DNA of 64,000 bases from the NCBI RefSeq assembly GCF_023856365.1, contig NC_064541.1, forward strand, positions 25,336,214 through 25,400,213. The letters run 5' to 3'. The notes beneath the pieces are model-generated. The model saw only the letters and a program-made list of their open reading frames with translations, was not told the DNA's origin and made no database searches. Positions 24,041-38,700 of the stretch are shown one piece after another. The position numbers and the translations under genes were made by a program. Source of the DNA: Brienomyrus brachyistius. Lineage: Eukaryota > Chordata > Actinopteri > Osteoglossiformes > Mormyridae. Every line of letters starts with the position of its first letter. Positions within the stretch are counted from its first letter, which is position 1.

Positions 24041-25494
24041 TTTTTTTTTTAGAAGTAAGGAAGTTTCAGGTTTTACCACACTTTGGGGACATTTTGGTCC
24101 CCAAATGTGATCTAATCATACACACACACATTTTATTTTATATATATAAATAAAAACTGCCACGCATGTATGCATTTACCTTTAAAAGTGATATGTGCGG
24201 CAATTGATTATTGTCGATTCAAATAGAGAAATGAGTACAAGAAGCTATGATGAAATATGGAAAATTTATGGTATGATAAATACCCTTGGCACAGAAACCA
24301 CTCTATCAATGCACCATGATCCATCTCAGGATCAGTTACTTGAAGAAAAAATGGCAGAAAGAGTCAAGGGGCTGAACTGTGATATTTGTGTCACAATATA
24401 TAGTGGTAGGGAACCGAGGAGCAGCCTTACAGGTCGACCCCATTGGCTTCATTTCGCTGTATCATGGTCCAAACCTCAAGTGACTCAACCTATGAGTCAA
24501 AAGGTCTGGGATCCATGATGATGAAAGCTCAAGAGAGGACATGGGACATTTCTACATACCTTGAGTCACCCTGAAAAGATGCAGTACTGTAAATCTTATT
24601 CCATTCCGGTTCGAAGGAAAACTATATGAGTGTGTGGCAGATTCATTGGTGTATATTAGATTACGGTCTGGTTTGGTATCCAATCCCCTACTTGCCACTG
24701 CTCTCATATTTTGTGGGTGGTTCATGATACAAAGGGTAACTGCAGGGCTTGCCATAGTACTGTAGTTGGATTCCAGTTTTCCAAAATACTGTCCTCAACC
24801 ATGCTCTGCACAATTGGCAGAGCTGAAAGCATTAACCACAAATTAGCCGCAGGAAAAACTTAGTATAAATATTATTTGGTATATGCGCACAAAGTATGTC
24901 ATCTACAGGGTGTTAGTGGGGTATTACAAGGTGTTAACGTCTTAAATTTAATAAGTTTTTAGTAAATTGTTTTTTGTTTGTTCTGCTTTATAACTTCTGG
25001 TCACTGCATTTGCATATTACATTCCCTTTTCTATTCTGTTATTTTGTGTTTATGTTCAGTGTAATGTCTGTCTTATGTTGGTATAGTGTTATAAATAAAT
25101 GCATGCCTTTTTATACAACTTCAACCTCCGTTCATTGAGTGTTCACAATAGTTACTGCCTCTGTGCGAACTGACTCCTAAGCTCTGAAACATCAGGCTCA
25201 CCTGAAAATATCACGATGCTCTCTAACGGCCGTGAGAAGAGCTTTGCTACCAATCGTTTACATTATCTGGTAATGTAGTTTGGTGGACGGGCATTCTAAC
25301 CCAGGTTACCAAACAATATTGAACATAAGGAATTTTCCTACACCACTGAAATTTAAATTTTATGAATATTTCAATGAAGAGGTTCTTTTATCTGATATGC
25401 TGAGTTATATGTCTCACTTGGAGAAAGTGAAGTAAATGAGCAAATTAGTCTGGAACGGAGTTTATGACCCGGACAGTCTAACATGAAACATGTT

Positions 25495-25790
25495 TATCCA
25501 CATTTGTTTTATGTTTACTGTCATGCTTGTGTGAGTTACTTTGTCGGAAAGGCTAAACGTCGCTTAAAAACCAGAATATATAAACACAAACATGCCATTG
25601 CATAATGGAAACGAATTGTCTCCGGTAGCCCGACATTTTAATACAACAGGTCACGATTATAATTCCTTAAGTTTTATGGGTCTGGAGGCAATCAAGCAGT
25701 CGCCTAGAGGGGGCGATTGAGAAACCGCCGCCTTAAAAGAGAAGCTTGGTATATTTTTGCTTTAATGCCATTTAGTTCTAATGTATTTAA
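25495..25790 (+). pseudogene. Penelope-like element, C-terminal GIY-YIG endonuclease relic
   Basis: Conceptual translation across one frame break reads CVSYFVGKAKRRLKTRIYKH, then SPVARHFNTTGHDYN, and RLKREAWYIFALNA near the end. This is the GIY-YIG endonuclease region that follows the reverse transcriptase in Penelope-like elements. In-frame stops show it is dead. No reverse-transcriptase part was found upstream, so it is 5' truncated. Confidence 0.6.
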
Positions 25791-26747
25791 TGACGATTTC
25801 ATTTCTCTTTGACCTGTTTTTATGACGGTTCCTTTGTTTTACATATTACCAGTGGCTTTGTTCTACTTTCCATATAATCTACTGTTACACCATGTTCTTG
25901 GGGTGTGGCCTGGTGATGTTCGTTACACCTTTTGTGTTGTTGGTTGTTTTCCAGGGATGTGTGTCTTTAAATGGGGACTGAACAAGGTCTGTAGCACATT
26001 GAGGAAGACAACTCGTCAAAACGCATCTGTGTTGTGTGCAGACTTTGCTCCAACACAGATTCTTTGCTAAGTGCAACTTTTTTTTTTTTTTTTTGTTAAC
26101 TTGACCAGTTTCTTTATTGTGGTCCAGCACTCTGACAACTATACAACTAGGAGTGTAGCCCATTCTACTGTGCCAGATTAATAACTAATAACCAGCCAGG
26201 TAGAGGGCAAACGCAACTTACTAATGCCGGAGATGACAGGCAACTTCATCCATCAGTGCCTCACAAATCAGAGGATGACCACAAGCGACCTTCAAAAAGA
26301 ATGGGAGACGGTAATTAGTGTGAAGTGCGCCACTAGGACACTAGCACAAGTCCCATAAAAGCAAGGATGAAGCCCCTCAATGAGAACCTGGGAACAGTCA
26401 GACTGGACTTTTATAAAAACAAAAAAAAAGTTTTTTTACACAGGTACATAGCCATATATTGAGAAATGAGTAAGACTAAAATTTTTGCTGTAGTCTCCTA
26501 ATTTTTTCTGAGCTGTACACATACAAAAATGACTAAGGGGAACTGGAGTTGCCGAATTGTAGGTGTGGAGGGGCTGTGCCCTGTGATGGGTTCGTGGCCC
26601 TGTCCTTTATTTCCGGCTTTGTGCAAGTATCTTCCCCCATGGGCTGCATAGGCCGAAATGGATGTAAAGATTGATGGTTGCATGTTCTGAAAATGTCTTT
26701 GTATTAAACTATTTTGAGATGTATCTGTGGCTCACTCTCTTCCAGCC

Positions 26748-29700
26748 ATGCAGCGAGGGATCATAGCAAAGACAGAAGAAGGATTACAAGCACCTGGTCC
26801 GGATTCTAAAGGTACAGATGCTAGAAATGGTCAGTGTCCGGCCCTTTTGCTGAATTATTTCTGAATGTGTACGGGAGCGAATGTAAAAAAAAAAAAAAGA
26901 CTAACAGCTTTCTCAGCAATTGGGAATAGTGTGTCTTTCTTCCGTTGCAGAAACAGAAATCCCCACCCAGTCATACAAGACCATGTGGAATCACCTTAAC
27001 AGCAAATTGAGAAGACACCCAGTCATAGGTCAGTTTTCAGATTCCATTTTTCAATGTATTTAGTACTATAAAATTTCACTGCAATAGAACGTGTGTCTGT
27101 GTATGTTAGGGCTGTCACTTTTTCAAAAATCAAGTTTGAATGAATTTGAAATGTCATGCGATTCTTTTGATTTCAAATGTGTGACCTGTGCACCCCCCCA
27201 AACAAACATGCAACACAGGATCCATTCTTTTCAGTGTTATATTAACAGTCCATTCAGCATCACATTTGTATGGAGCCCCTAAGGAGTCAGCATGGGAAAA
27301 TAATTTTTGAAATAGTTTGTTCCCTCAAGATACTTCTGCATTAGGAATACAAACGACAAATTATTTTTATATAGCGCATTATCGCAACATTACATCATCT
27401 CAAAGCGCTTTACAGCATCCGCACCCAAAGCCCCCAGTGAGTAAGACATAGGCGACAGTGGCACGGAAAAACTCCCAAGAAGGAATAAACCTTGGGAGGG
27501 ACCAGACTCAAAGGGGGAGCCCATCCTCCAGGGGCCAGCAGGGAGAGTCAAATAGGAGAGATGGTTAAGTGCCAAGTCACGCTGTCCAAGTCATGAGATT
27601 TAAGAAATAACCGGAGAGCAGGGAGGTGATGACAAGCCAGTGCCGAGTCGTCTTCCAATCGCCAGAATGAGTATTCTGTCGGTTTAAAGTACAAAAAACA
27701 GAATTAACAATAAAGTATGAACCTAAATGACACAAACACATTCAGTTAGGTTTGCATTAAACTATAGTGGACAATGCACGCCATGTAACTTCCATATGTG
27801 TTTTTATACGCATTTCTTAATTTGCACCTTTTATATGCAGTTTTCTGGCTGTAATGTCTCAGTATTTTTAGTATATTTCAGTGATGCACTTCACGTTGAA
27901 TAGTCCAGCTAACTTGCTTAGTCACTAGCAGTGAATGAACACGGTGCAGTTGCTAATATACATGTATAAAACACATAATATGAAAGTTACATGGCCAGTT
28001 GCCACATCCCACGTTGTGGCGCGTAACCTTGCAAAACTGTCACCCAGATCATGAAAAAATGCTGCTGTAAACAGTGAATTTGGCGACACCACGAAAGAAA
28101 CGATAAAGCATAATATGAAATGATAGACGCTTTCCATACATATCATCTGATGCATATTGGAAGCCCATGTCACAGCCTGGTACTTTGAGATCTCATATGA
28201 GTAGTGAATGAGTCAGTGAAATCCCATGTCCTCTGGTAAATGTTTTAGTAGTTGTTTTTAACTCTGGTTCTAACTTGGAATATTGAAATTGAAGTTTAAA
28301 TATCGACCAAGACTGACATATCGGACTGATGCCTATACCGTGATCGATTTTATTTATTTATTTATTTTTTTAATGATTATTGTTCGATTCAGATATGCTG
28401 ACTGATATCGTGCATCTCTAAGGCTAACATTACTTTTTACTTGGCTAGCTAGTTAGCTACTTCGTGTGCAACTAACCAAACTAGCAAAAAGAGTGGATTA
28501 AAAAGAGGTCTTTCCAAAAGACAATGCAGTGCAAGGGTCATCATTGTAGCACAAAGATCACCACCATGGTGATTCCTTTATGAATATCAATTAGCCTTCC
28601 CCTGCTATCCTTTTGTTTTGGAAATTTACACGCAGATGCTGCTGCTTTGCGCATCAACCAACACATGAGATCATCCATTCCAGATGTAGGACTTCCTCTA
28701 AGGAGGATTTTTGCCCCCATACTGTAAATCCATTATAACTGATCGTAGTGCTACAGATCGATGCAGTTGAATTGCCACCTTAATAATCACTGCATCTTTA
28801 CCCCACCTGTACTTACCTGTACTTGTATAATAAAACATGCATTATGTAGTATTTCACTGGCTACATAACGTGTGGTTTGGTGTTCTGTCAGACGTTTTGG
28901 CACTTCTCTCTTCTAGAATGTGAACCTAATGCCGTGTATCCTCTGCAGGTCTTAGAGCTATTGTGGAGTACCATGAAGATAACCAGGCTCCCTACATGAT
29001 GTGTGAGTCTTGTGCAACACGGATACCACAGGGATTTATTGTTGGGCACCTGATCGGCGCAGAACATCGGTACAAGTACATTGTAAGTTGGATGAAGTTT
29101 AGGACTACTTATTTTTCATGTGTGATATTATCAAATATTGCTGTTATTGGCCTGTTATCTTGTATACCTTGATGATCTCCTTTGCCTCCCACTCGGAAGT
29201 TGGGGTGCAGTTTTACTGGAGCGCATAGTTATGTTGAAAATTTGAATAGGTTACTCTATGAATTGAGTATAGGTCCAGCCCCCTAGTAAATGGATGGGGG
29301 TAGGGCTGCAACAATTCGGGTAACTCGAATAACTTGATTACAAAAAATCTTCAAATTCTTTGCTTCGATGCTTCGTTTAATCCACGCGGCTATGTACTGC
29401 TCAGGGTTTATCACTGTTGCACAGTGTGCTTACACTGCATTACATGTAGCAGAACGATAAAAAAAAAAACAGTAGTGACACTCCCAATGGGACCCATTGT
29501 AAAAAATGGCAGGGAAGTTTCCGACAAACTTCCAGGTCACGCAGACAGTGAGTAGTTCCAAACGTTGACATCCATGGCATTGAATGACGTTCATTTCCAT
29601 TGATTACTTTATCTAGTATTAGGTGAGTCTCCTACGGACACTTCAAGTGCTTTTATATGCTTGTGAGGCAGAAATGTCAAGTTGTAATCATTAAATATAC

Positions 29701-32700
29701 AGAATACAATAATGCACTCAACCTCCTCTAAACTTGTATAATTAGCCTAGAATTTGGCCAAGAACGTGCGTGACAGATATTATATAAAAGTCCAGGTATA
29801 TTTGACTTCTGTCACTAATCATGTTCACCAGATATGTCAGGGGTGGCACATTAAAGGACAGCCACAAAGTGACACTGCTTCAGTTATGATGCATTTTGTC
29901 TAAAAATGAAGTAGGCCTCCCATCATCTATACAGTGTCCCTGGGAAGTCTGAAAATGTTTATGCTTGATTGGTAAATCACAGCGCTAATTTGATCATTTG
30001 GTTTGTCAGGGGGGTTATACGTTATATTTTCAAAATTTGAATACTGTGATCATAGAAAAAAATATCCCAATAAATTATCATACATTGAAATTATTCTTGA
30101 GGAAAGCAGTTGGTTTCATTGCTGCATCTGCTTCCTTTTTCCTAAAGAAATCTCTACATCCTAAACTGATCAATGGCTGGAAGGATGACCCCGATTTCTC
30201 AGAGTATCAGGATGCTCTTGAGGAGAAGGCTAAATACCTAGAGGTGACAGAGGGGCTAGGGGACATCCAGGTAATCTACAGGTTCACTTTTTAATCTGAT
30301 TTACATAACATTTGCCCAATGCATTAAAGGAAAAGGACATTTTCAGAAACCCACAGCTGTTTTTTCATTTTGACTGACTGTAAGGCTTAGACTGTACTAC
30401 TGTAAGTCTAAACAAAAAGTCAGCATAAGCTTTAAATTACCCACAAACCAGGTGAACTACGAGTACTTTAATCTGGTCATTTATGCAGCCCAAAATAATT
30501 TGTTTTTTGCAATACCTGCAGACCTGTCAGGTTTCGTGAGGTCTGAGCCTTCTGGTTACGCCGGTAATGTGACTTGTGCCTAAATTTCAGTTTAAGCCGG
30601 TTAATGATGTTGCCCTGGTAAACTTAGGAGTACCGTAGTAAAGTAATGTATTATAATTCAGTGAATGTGTGTTCATTTGCATAGAAATGGTGCCTGTTTC
30701 TGACTGATCGGTTTTGTCCTCTTTTTGTTTGGAAGATAATGAAAAAAGGGAAGGCCGGTTTTGAGCTAGTGGTTCTGCCGTCTTCTGACAAATGTAAGTT
30801 TTTCACCTCACTGCTTGTCCTTGAGCTTTTTTACAATGCAGATTCACACCCAATTTTCAATAAATACCCCCTTTATACTTCCAGACCAGATGCATGGGTG
30901 GGCAGGCCCAGAAACGTCTGTTAAAAATCTACCAATAAAAAAAGAGCATGAAGGTGAGTAACAGCAACCATAAGTTACATCAGCATAATGAAGTTGAGTA
31001 ACATAGTAATCATAAGGTATATCAGCATATCGTCATGTGGTGTGGTACTCAGTACATGCTCATTAACTTGCCTCATTTATCCCTGTCCATTAAGCCACAA
31101 CCCTTTCAGACAATGTTACTGAACCCAGTGAGGTTCAGAAGCTTGTACCCCCACAAGTCTTCGATCGGGCTGGAAATAATGGAAATGAATTTGGCCCCTT
31201 ATCTGCTATTAGCATTTTGCTTATACTTTTTCACCTGTTTGTAGCTGGATGTAATGCAGGTCTCCTTTTGAAAGTCTGACTGAACTGAATGTTTCATAAC
31301 TACAATGGTGTCTCCCCTCTGATCCAGCAGTCATTGTGAAAGGGGAGCATGTGGAGCATCATGTAATCCATCAGTTATCAGCCTCACACACTGGGAGTGC
31401 TGACAGCCTCTTGGGTGAGTCCCTTGCATGGTGGCAGTGATTAGTGATAGTTTTAGGCTGGTAATATGGTTAAGTACTGTAAGGGGGGTGTGAGGAGAGC
31501 TTCTGTCTGGTTCATCTCTGATGAACCTGCTGCAGAAGTTTGGTTTATGACCTAAAAATCTTAAACATACTGAGGGATCCTTCTGTAGCTGTTCAACAGA
31601 ACTCGTGTCCATACTATGCTGTCTTACCCTGTCCTGTTCCGTGTCCTTCACATCTAAGTATAGCACCCTGTCTGGTGAGCAGGCCTTGCTTAATAAAAGG
31701 ACAATGTATAGACTTGTTCTATAGGAAAGGTAACCTTAAATGACTTCTGTTGTGATCTGGCGCTATATAGAAAATAAATTTTCTCTTTTTTTTTTTTTAA
31801 ACTTGATTTTTAAGGGGGGGTGTTAGGTGCCGTTAGGGGGGGGGGGGGCGCCCCCCTAATATAATGGTAGGGGAAACACTGTCATTGTTCAAAGGTATCA
31901 GTCAGGAGAAGGATACAAAAAATTTCCTACAGTATTAGATATCCTATGGAATACAGTCATCAAAGAGTGGAGAAAATATGGGACAACTAACGTTATGGAA
32001 TTTATTGAAATACAAAATGAAAACTAGTTAGGGAGGCTGCCAGGAGGCCTACAGCAACACTGAAGGAGTTGTGGGAAGTTATGGCAAGTACCAGTTGTGT
32101 ACTACATGTGACAACAATCTCCTGTATTCTCTGTATGTCTGCACTGTGGGGTAGGGGTGCAAGACGGAAGTCTTTTCTTACAAAGAAAAACATCCAGGCC
32201 TGGCTAAATTTTGCAAACAAATACATCAAGTCTCCCAAAAGCATCTGGGAAAATGGTTTCATCAGACCATAACACAATGTTGAACTTTTTGTCTACAATT
32301 CCAAATAGTACGTTTGGTGCAAAAACAACACTGTGGATCACCAAAGGAACACCAAACCCACGGTGAAGCTTGGTGGTGTCAGCATCATACTTTGGGGTTT
32401 TCTTCTGCTGGAACTGGGGCATTAGTCAACGTGGAGGGAAATATGAACCGTTCCAAATACCAATCAATTTTGGCCCAAAAGCCGAAGATGAATTTCACTT
32501 TTCAGCACAACAATGACCCGAAGCATACATCCAAATCTGCAAAAGACTGGCTTCATCAGAAGAAAATTAAAGCTTTGGAACGACCCAGCCAGAGCCCAGA
32601 CCTAAATCCAATGGAAAATCTGTGGGGTGACCTGAAGAGGGCCATGCACAGGAGATGCCCTCAATCTGACAGATTTGGAGCAGTTTTGCATGGAACACAG

Positions 32701-35700
32701 GGCAAATATTGTCAAGATCTAGCATGTTGATAGACTTCTAACAAAAAAGACTGAATGCGACAATGAAACCGAAAGGTACTTTAACAAAGTATTAGTTTTA
32801 AGGATGTGCACACTTATGCAACCAGCTTTATTGTATTTTTTTTATTTTTTATTTTTATATATTTATTTTTCCTCAGACAGATTTGTGTTTCAATTTGTTG
32901 ATTAGTTTGTTTTTCAGCTTGTAGGTCACATGAAAGGAGGGAACAGTTTTGAAATGATTTACTGTGGTCTCTTTTTTTTTTTTTTTTTTTTTACATCACA
33001 AACACTTGGCAGTCTAACCATGGGTATGTACACTTGTTTGTAGCCAGCGTAGAGAATAGCATCAAAAACATGATCTTTACATCATAAACCTAAACCAGGC
33101 TCTGCTTACAAAGGATGCTTCTTGTCTTTGTTCATGAACAAATACATATGTGGTTTGTTATTGCTGAGTAATATGTGGCCACTGTCTATTGGTTGTTTGG
33201 CTGAATATAGATATGTTTTGGTTCAGTGCTTCATAATTAAGTTTCTGTGTTTTTAAAATTTGTGTCCCCTTGGAAGCAAGAGACTTCACACAGTAAATAT
33301 TCTGAAACACTGAAACTAGGAGCCGGCTGAAGTGGTGGATCATTTTAATATAGCTTTATTTCTCTTTACTGGCTATGCATGTCTAACTCTAACTAATCCT
33401 TTCCAATCATTTCCATTCTAGCAGAAGGCACTTGGTCCAAATCGGGTCGAGGCAGACCGTCTCTCCGATCAGCTTTCGCCTCCAAATACCTGAGTGGCAA
33501 ACAGACAAAAAGGATTGTTGGTTAGTTTTGCTTTTACCCCGGGAACCTACAAGCTTTTTTACACCTTGTGTTCTAACTGAACTGTAGCTCTCATTCAGAA
33601 TCCAACATGTCTGCTGCAGTACTTATGAGCATCAAAGTAGCCATATACACACCTGTGGAGAACTTTAGATTTTCTGGCTTTGCCCTTTTTGTGTGGTTTG
33701 TAGATACAGTGATTTACTGGGATTGATTGTTTGTACAGCTAAGGTTGTGGTTCTCTAGGTTTGAGAGCTGTGGTTGAATGCCAAGCTGCTAAGGTGCCTC
33801 CTTTTTATGTCTGCAACGTCTGCCGTGCCAGATTCTCCTTCTCTGAGGTCTTCAGCCACGTTCAGAGCAGCTCTCACTGCTGCTCTTATATTGTGAGTCA
33901 TGGATATAGCTACTGGCTTAAGATGCATGGAACCTTGCAATTATTTCTGTGACTCTACATTAGTGAGTACTGTGTTTTTACCACTTCTATGTTTTATTAC
34001 TGACTGTCTGAACTTCAAGATATAATAGGATTATTTAGCAGTGGAGGAGACTGATGATATTGTCTGGCATTGTCTTTGCAGAGATCACAGTACCCTCACC
34101 TCATGGAGAAATTTGGAGTTGGGGTAAAACCCATCAAGCCAGTTCTCCTTCGTTCCATTGCCAAGGAGCTGTGTAGGACTGAGAGCATGGGAGATACTCT
34201 GGTAACACGCAGGAATATGACACAGGTTTTTTGTAAGGTTATAAATCAATCTGTGTCTGTAAATGGGCAGCCCCCCCCCCCCCCCCCCCCAAAAAAATGC
34301 TCCAGGGGCATTAGATAAATAACTCCCCCTATTCTTGGACCTCAAACTTTGCTCTCAACTGAATACACTCACTGGCCACTTCATTAGGCACAGATGTTCT
34401 ACTGATTGTTGATATATCTATTCAGCCAGTCATATGTCAACAGTGCGATGTATAAAATCACAAAGGTAAAGATGGGGAAGAAATGTGATTTAAGTGGCTT
34501 TGCATGTGGCGTGGTTGTTGATGCCAAACAGGATGGTATGAATATTTCAGAAACTGCTGATCTACTGGGATTTTCATGGACAACCATCTCTCTATTCAGA
34601 GACAGCATCGATTTTGACTTAGAAGGATGAATTTTAAAAGGGGCAACAGCATCTAAAATGCCCTGGCAACAGTGCAATAGTATAGTTAGCTTCTCCGTAT
34701 CGGTCCAATGAATAAGCTCTGAACGAGGCCCAACGGCATCGTTAAACGCAGTTACAAATTTAGTAGCAATAGAAGGCTTCAGTGTGAAACATTGGGAGCC
34801 CACCCAAGACTTGGGGGCATAACACTAAATAATGATACTAAGTCTTATAAGATAACAGGAAACTGAGGCCACAGCCAGCCTGAGGCTGACCAAAATTGGT
34901 CAATACAAGATTGGAAAAACATTGCCTGGTCAAATGAAGTGCAGAAGATGGTCCAACCCCATACTCCTAAGGGGTACCTAATACAGTGGCCGTTTTGTCT
35001 GCATGGATGTACATCTCAAGAGCAAGATCATGAGATGTACGAAAAGAAGCATTTCAGTGTATCTGTACTCTTACTTGTGCAAATGACAAACGGTCATTCA
35101 TATTTCATTTAAGTTTTTTTGAAAGTGGCAATTCTCTGAGACAACTTTCATAAGGAGTCCTTTGTTTACAGGTGATAAAGCTTGACCTACCCACCTACCA
35201 AAAGCTACAGAAAATATCTACCAGGAAAGGTAATTCTGGGATGCCTTGGGGAATTGGTATGAATTCTTATGATCAGTGAGCCTCGGTCAGTCTGTGTTTT
35301 AGCAGTGTCTGATTGATCTCTCCCAGCTATGAATATACTGCAGTTTATCTTGAAGAACCAAGATTACCGCCATGATGCCGGGAACCCAAAGAAGACAGCA
35401 GGTGAGTGTTTATTATGGTACGACTTGTTATAAAGCTTTGTAAATGTATTATTTTTTAAATGATTGCATTTGTGTGTGTGATCGAATTCATTTGTGATTT
35501 GTATGACAGACACACTTCAGGGGCAGATGAAGGTGGAGGAAAGAGCTCTACCTGAAGCTACCCAAAGAGGTGAGATGTTTTCACCCAGCGGAGTCTCCAG
35601 CTCAAAGCTTTCCGCTACATGTCACGTTCAGTGCTGTGTGCTGTCGCGACAAATGGTAACGGCTTTAATCTGACGACTTTAGCTGAAGTGAGCAGTGCTA

Positions 35701-38700
35701 AGACGCGAAACCCAATACTTTCATCAGTACCAGGTCAAAGGACATGCCCACCTGCAGGAGCCTGGGCTGAAAATGTACAAACCAAAGATCCACACATGCC
35801 TGTAGTGGAGAAGACATTACCAGGACCTGCAGAAGATGTAAAGATGGGTGAGTGTAGTTTCCCTGCATTGTACCTCATTGCCACAAGAGTGCTTAAGAAT
35901 ATTATTTATGCCTCCATGTCCAAATTTTGTGTTCTGTTCCAGCCAGTGATTCAGAGAGGGAAGCCTTTGGTCCAGGGGGCTGGGCAATGCTAGCCCAGCA
36001 TCTTGGAAAATTTGATATGAAGAAATGTGAGTGAAACTGGTTTCTCTGTTCATATTTCTTACCCAAGAACTACTGTGTGTAATCATATCACTGTGTGTGC
36101 ATTGTGGACACTGAAAATTGACTCTGTTATTAGGACTATAAAGACTGTGGTTGTCTTCTCACACCTGTGTGTGCTTCTCCTGCAGTTATTACCAGAGAGG
36201 AGGTCATCTCTAAACGTTTCATCCTTCCATCTCCTGTTGTGGACCTCCAGTTCCTCCGCATAAAAAAGAGTGAGTGAGACTGTGGATATGGCGAGTTATT
36301 TTATCTGAATTGCCCAGATGGTCCATGAAAAGCAAGAGTTTATTGAAACGGATGGATTACTCACTGCAGCTAATTTCATATTTTAATTATCAAAAAATGT
36401 CCAGTTGAAGTCATCACACATGGAGTTGCATTAGTGGTTTTCTTGTCATAGAAATGATCTGTATACCTGCTTAGCATTTTGCTTGTCTTTTGTCTTTAAA
36501 CTTTTTCTGTTTCCTTCAGATAAATTTTCAAAATGCAGTTTATAGTAACTTTCTCTTTAGGAGTTTCTGTGAATGCATTTAAATGCAACATTGCAGGATA
36601 AGACTGTCAGCACGGTGTGTGTCTGATCACCAATCCTATCTCTCAGCTGGAGCTCCCATGGATGAGAGCCACCTGGCCAAGTTCATGCTGCCCTTCCTGA
36701 GTGGGAAAGCCCACCCTGTCGTTGGTCAGTGAGTAACGCTTTGTCCTCCCCTCTGCTGCTAATGACGTATCCTGTGTAACTGAGCTTTCCGCATGTTACC
36801 TGTGCTTCTGCTCTCCCTTCTGTAGGGCTTGGAAAGATCGTGGAGTGTCGCAGTTTTAAAGAGCCCACTTTCTACTTATGCCTTAGCTGTTCCCTAAAGC
36901 TAGAAAAGGCCAACATTTGTGGACACATTGTTCACTGGCATCACCAGTATTGTTACATGGTGAGTCTGGAAAATGGACTTCATAGCGAGGTGGAGGGAGA
37001 ACTTAAATATTTGAGAGTTTCTGTGTGAACGCTGGAAATTTTTAAAAATTTGTGGTCCTTGTGAAAACATTTTGGTGCATGTCATTTTTAACATTGATTA
37101 GTATAAATTTAGTTTTATATTTAATCCAGTTTAGGTTTTGCAATTAATTGTATTGGGCTGCCACAGGCATTTTGGTAGGCGAGTCAAAAGTCAATCAATC
37201 ACTTCTATTGTCACATCGCATTGCTGGTACAGTACATGCGAGTGAAATTCTTGTGTGTGTGAGCTTCACAAGCAGTAGTGGTGTACAAACACACACACAC
37301 ACACCTGACTATTTGAGGGGGAAAAGTTAACATATAAACTATAAATATTTGTATATTACATATATACATAATCTACCCCACATGACACTTACTACTCTGA
37401 ACTTTACTGAGATCTTCACACACTTGGTGAAGTCTTTCCCCGATTGAATGCTGCACATATATCCATGTAATTTGCTTAGCAATTCCAGCTGTAGTGCTGA
37501 ACCAATTTCCCACAAGAGTCTCCCTACCATCCTGTTCTCTTGTACGCTCATTTTATGTGGGCAACTAGTCATTTTTGGACTTGGATTAATTAGTTTCTTT
37601 GTGCAGCTTAGGCTTACGGTTAGTTACGGTTAGGCTAATTCCTCTTATAGTGGCTAAGAGGGATCCCATCAGCCTTCAGGTGAACTGGATATCCCAGGGT
37701 TTGTCACTTTTGCAAGATGGTGGGCATCTCCAAATACCAAGGTGGCGAAACAGATTGGGGTTTCCAGATATTTCAGATTCAAACCAAAAGTATGGCAAAT
37801 TGGACTCGAATAAGGTCTGCAATCAAAATTAAACATTATGTGATGTGTGAAGTTCTAAGAAGCCCATGAGAATGGAAATGTACCTTTTTTTATAATATTA
37901 GGCAAAATTTCTTCACATCTGTCGTCTTCTACAGAGATTGGAACATCCCCATCTCCTGAAAGGCTGTGAGGAGGGGTCCGGTGTGGTGAACACCACATAC
38001 CTGGTGAAGCTTGCGTATACTCTGATGGGTACAGAGGGCATGGGCCACACCCAGGTGACTGTGCCCAATGTCCCACTTTTTATTCATTTTCACTATTAGT
38101 GGTTCACGTACAGCTTTCAGGTGATGTCATACCTCCATATATTATTTGCATTTATTTTTTGATCTATTTGTAGTTAAGGCACCACAGTAAATTCTGGAAG
38201 GTATATCCTGTCTGCCGTATACTCTTCACCTAAACTCTCCCCAATAGCCAAACTCATTCTTACATCAAAGGAAATACAGCATTTGGGGACTGATTATTTA
38301 ATGTGTGTTAACAGGTAAAAAAGCTGGATAGGAACTTGTACCAGAAGGTGGCGCTAGCCTCCTTTGAAACTGGTAGGCTTGTTTTAAATGTTTCTTTGTT
38401 AGGGTATGGTGGTGGGCTTTTCATGTCATAATTTTTACTGTGTGTGAATGCCTATGCTTATTTCCTTCCTAGTCCTGGAGAAGCTGAAGATCCAGAGAGA
38501 ACTCCAGCCCCAGATGACCTCTAGACCAAGCCTGGGTGTGTGTACTGGATGGCGTTTTGTGAACTTACGCGTGTCTTCTGTGGTGAACTCCACATGTGTG
38601 CATACACAGACTTTCTTCCCAGCCTCTTTGAGCAGAGATTCTGACCTGTTTTGGCCAATGTTTCGAAAACCTGGCTATAGTCCAAAATACTCTTTTCTGA

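Noticed and set aside
32204..32422. Minus-strand 72-codon frame in the Tc1 copy
   Set aside because: It is antisense to the Tc1 transposase; the plus strand carries the family motifs.
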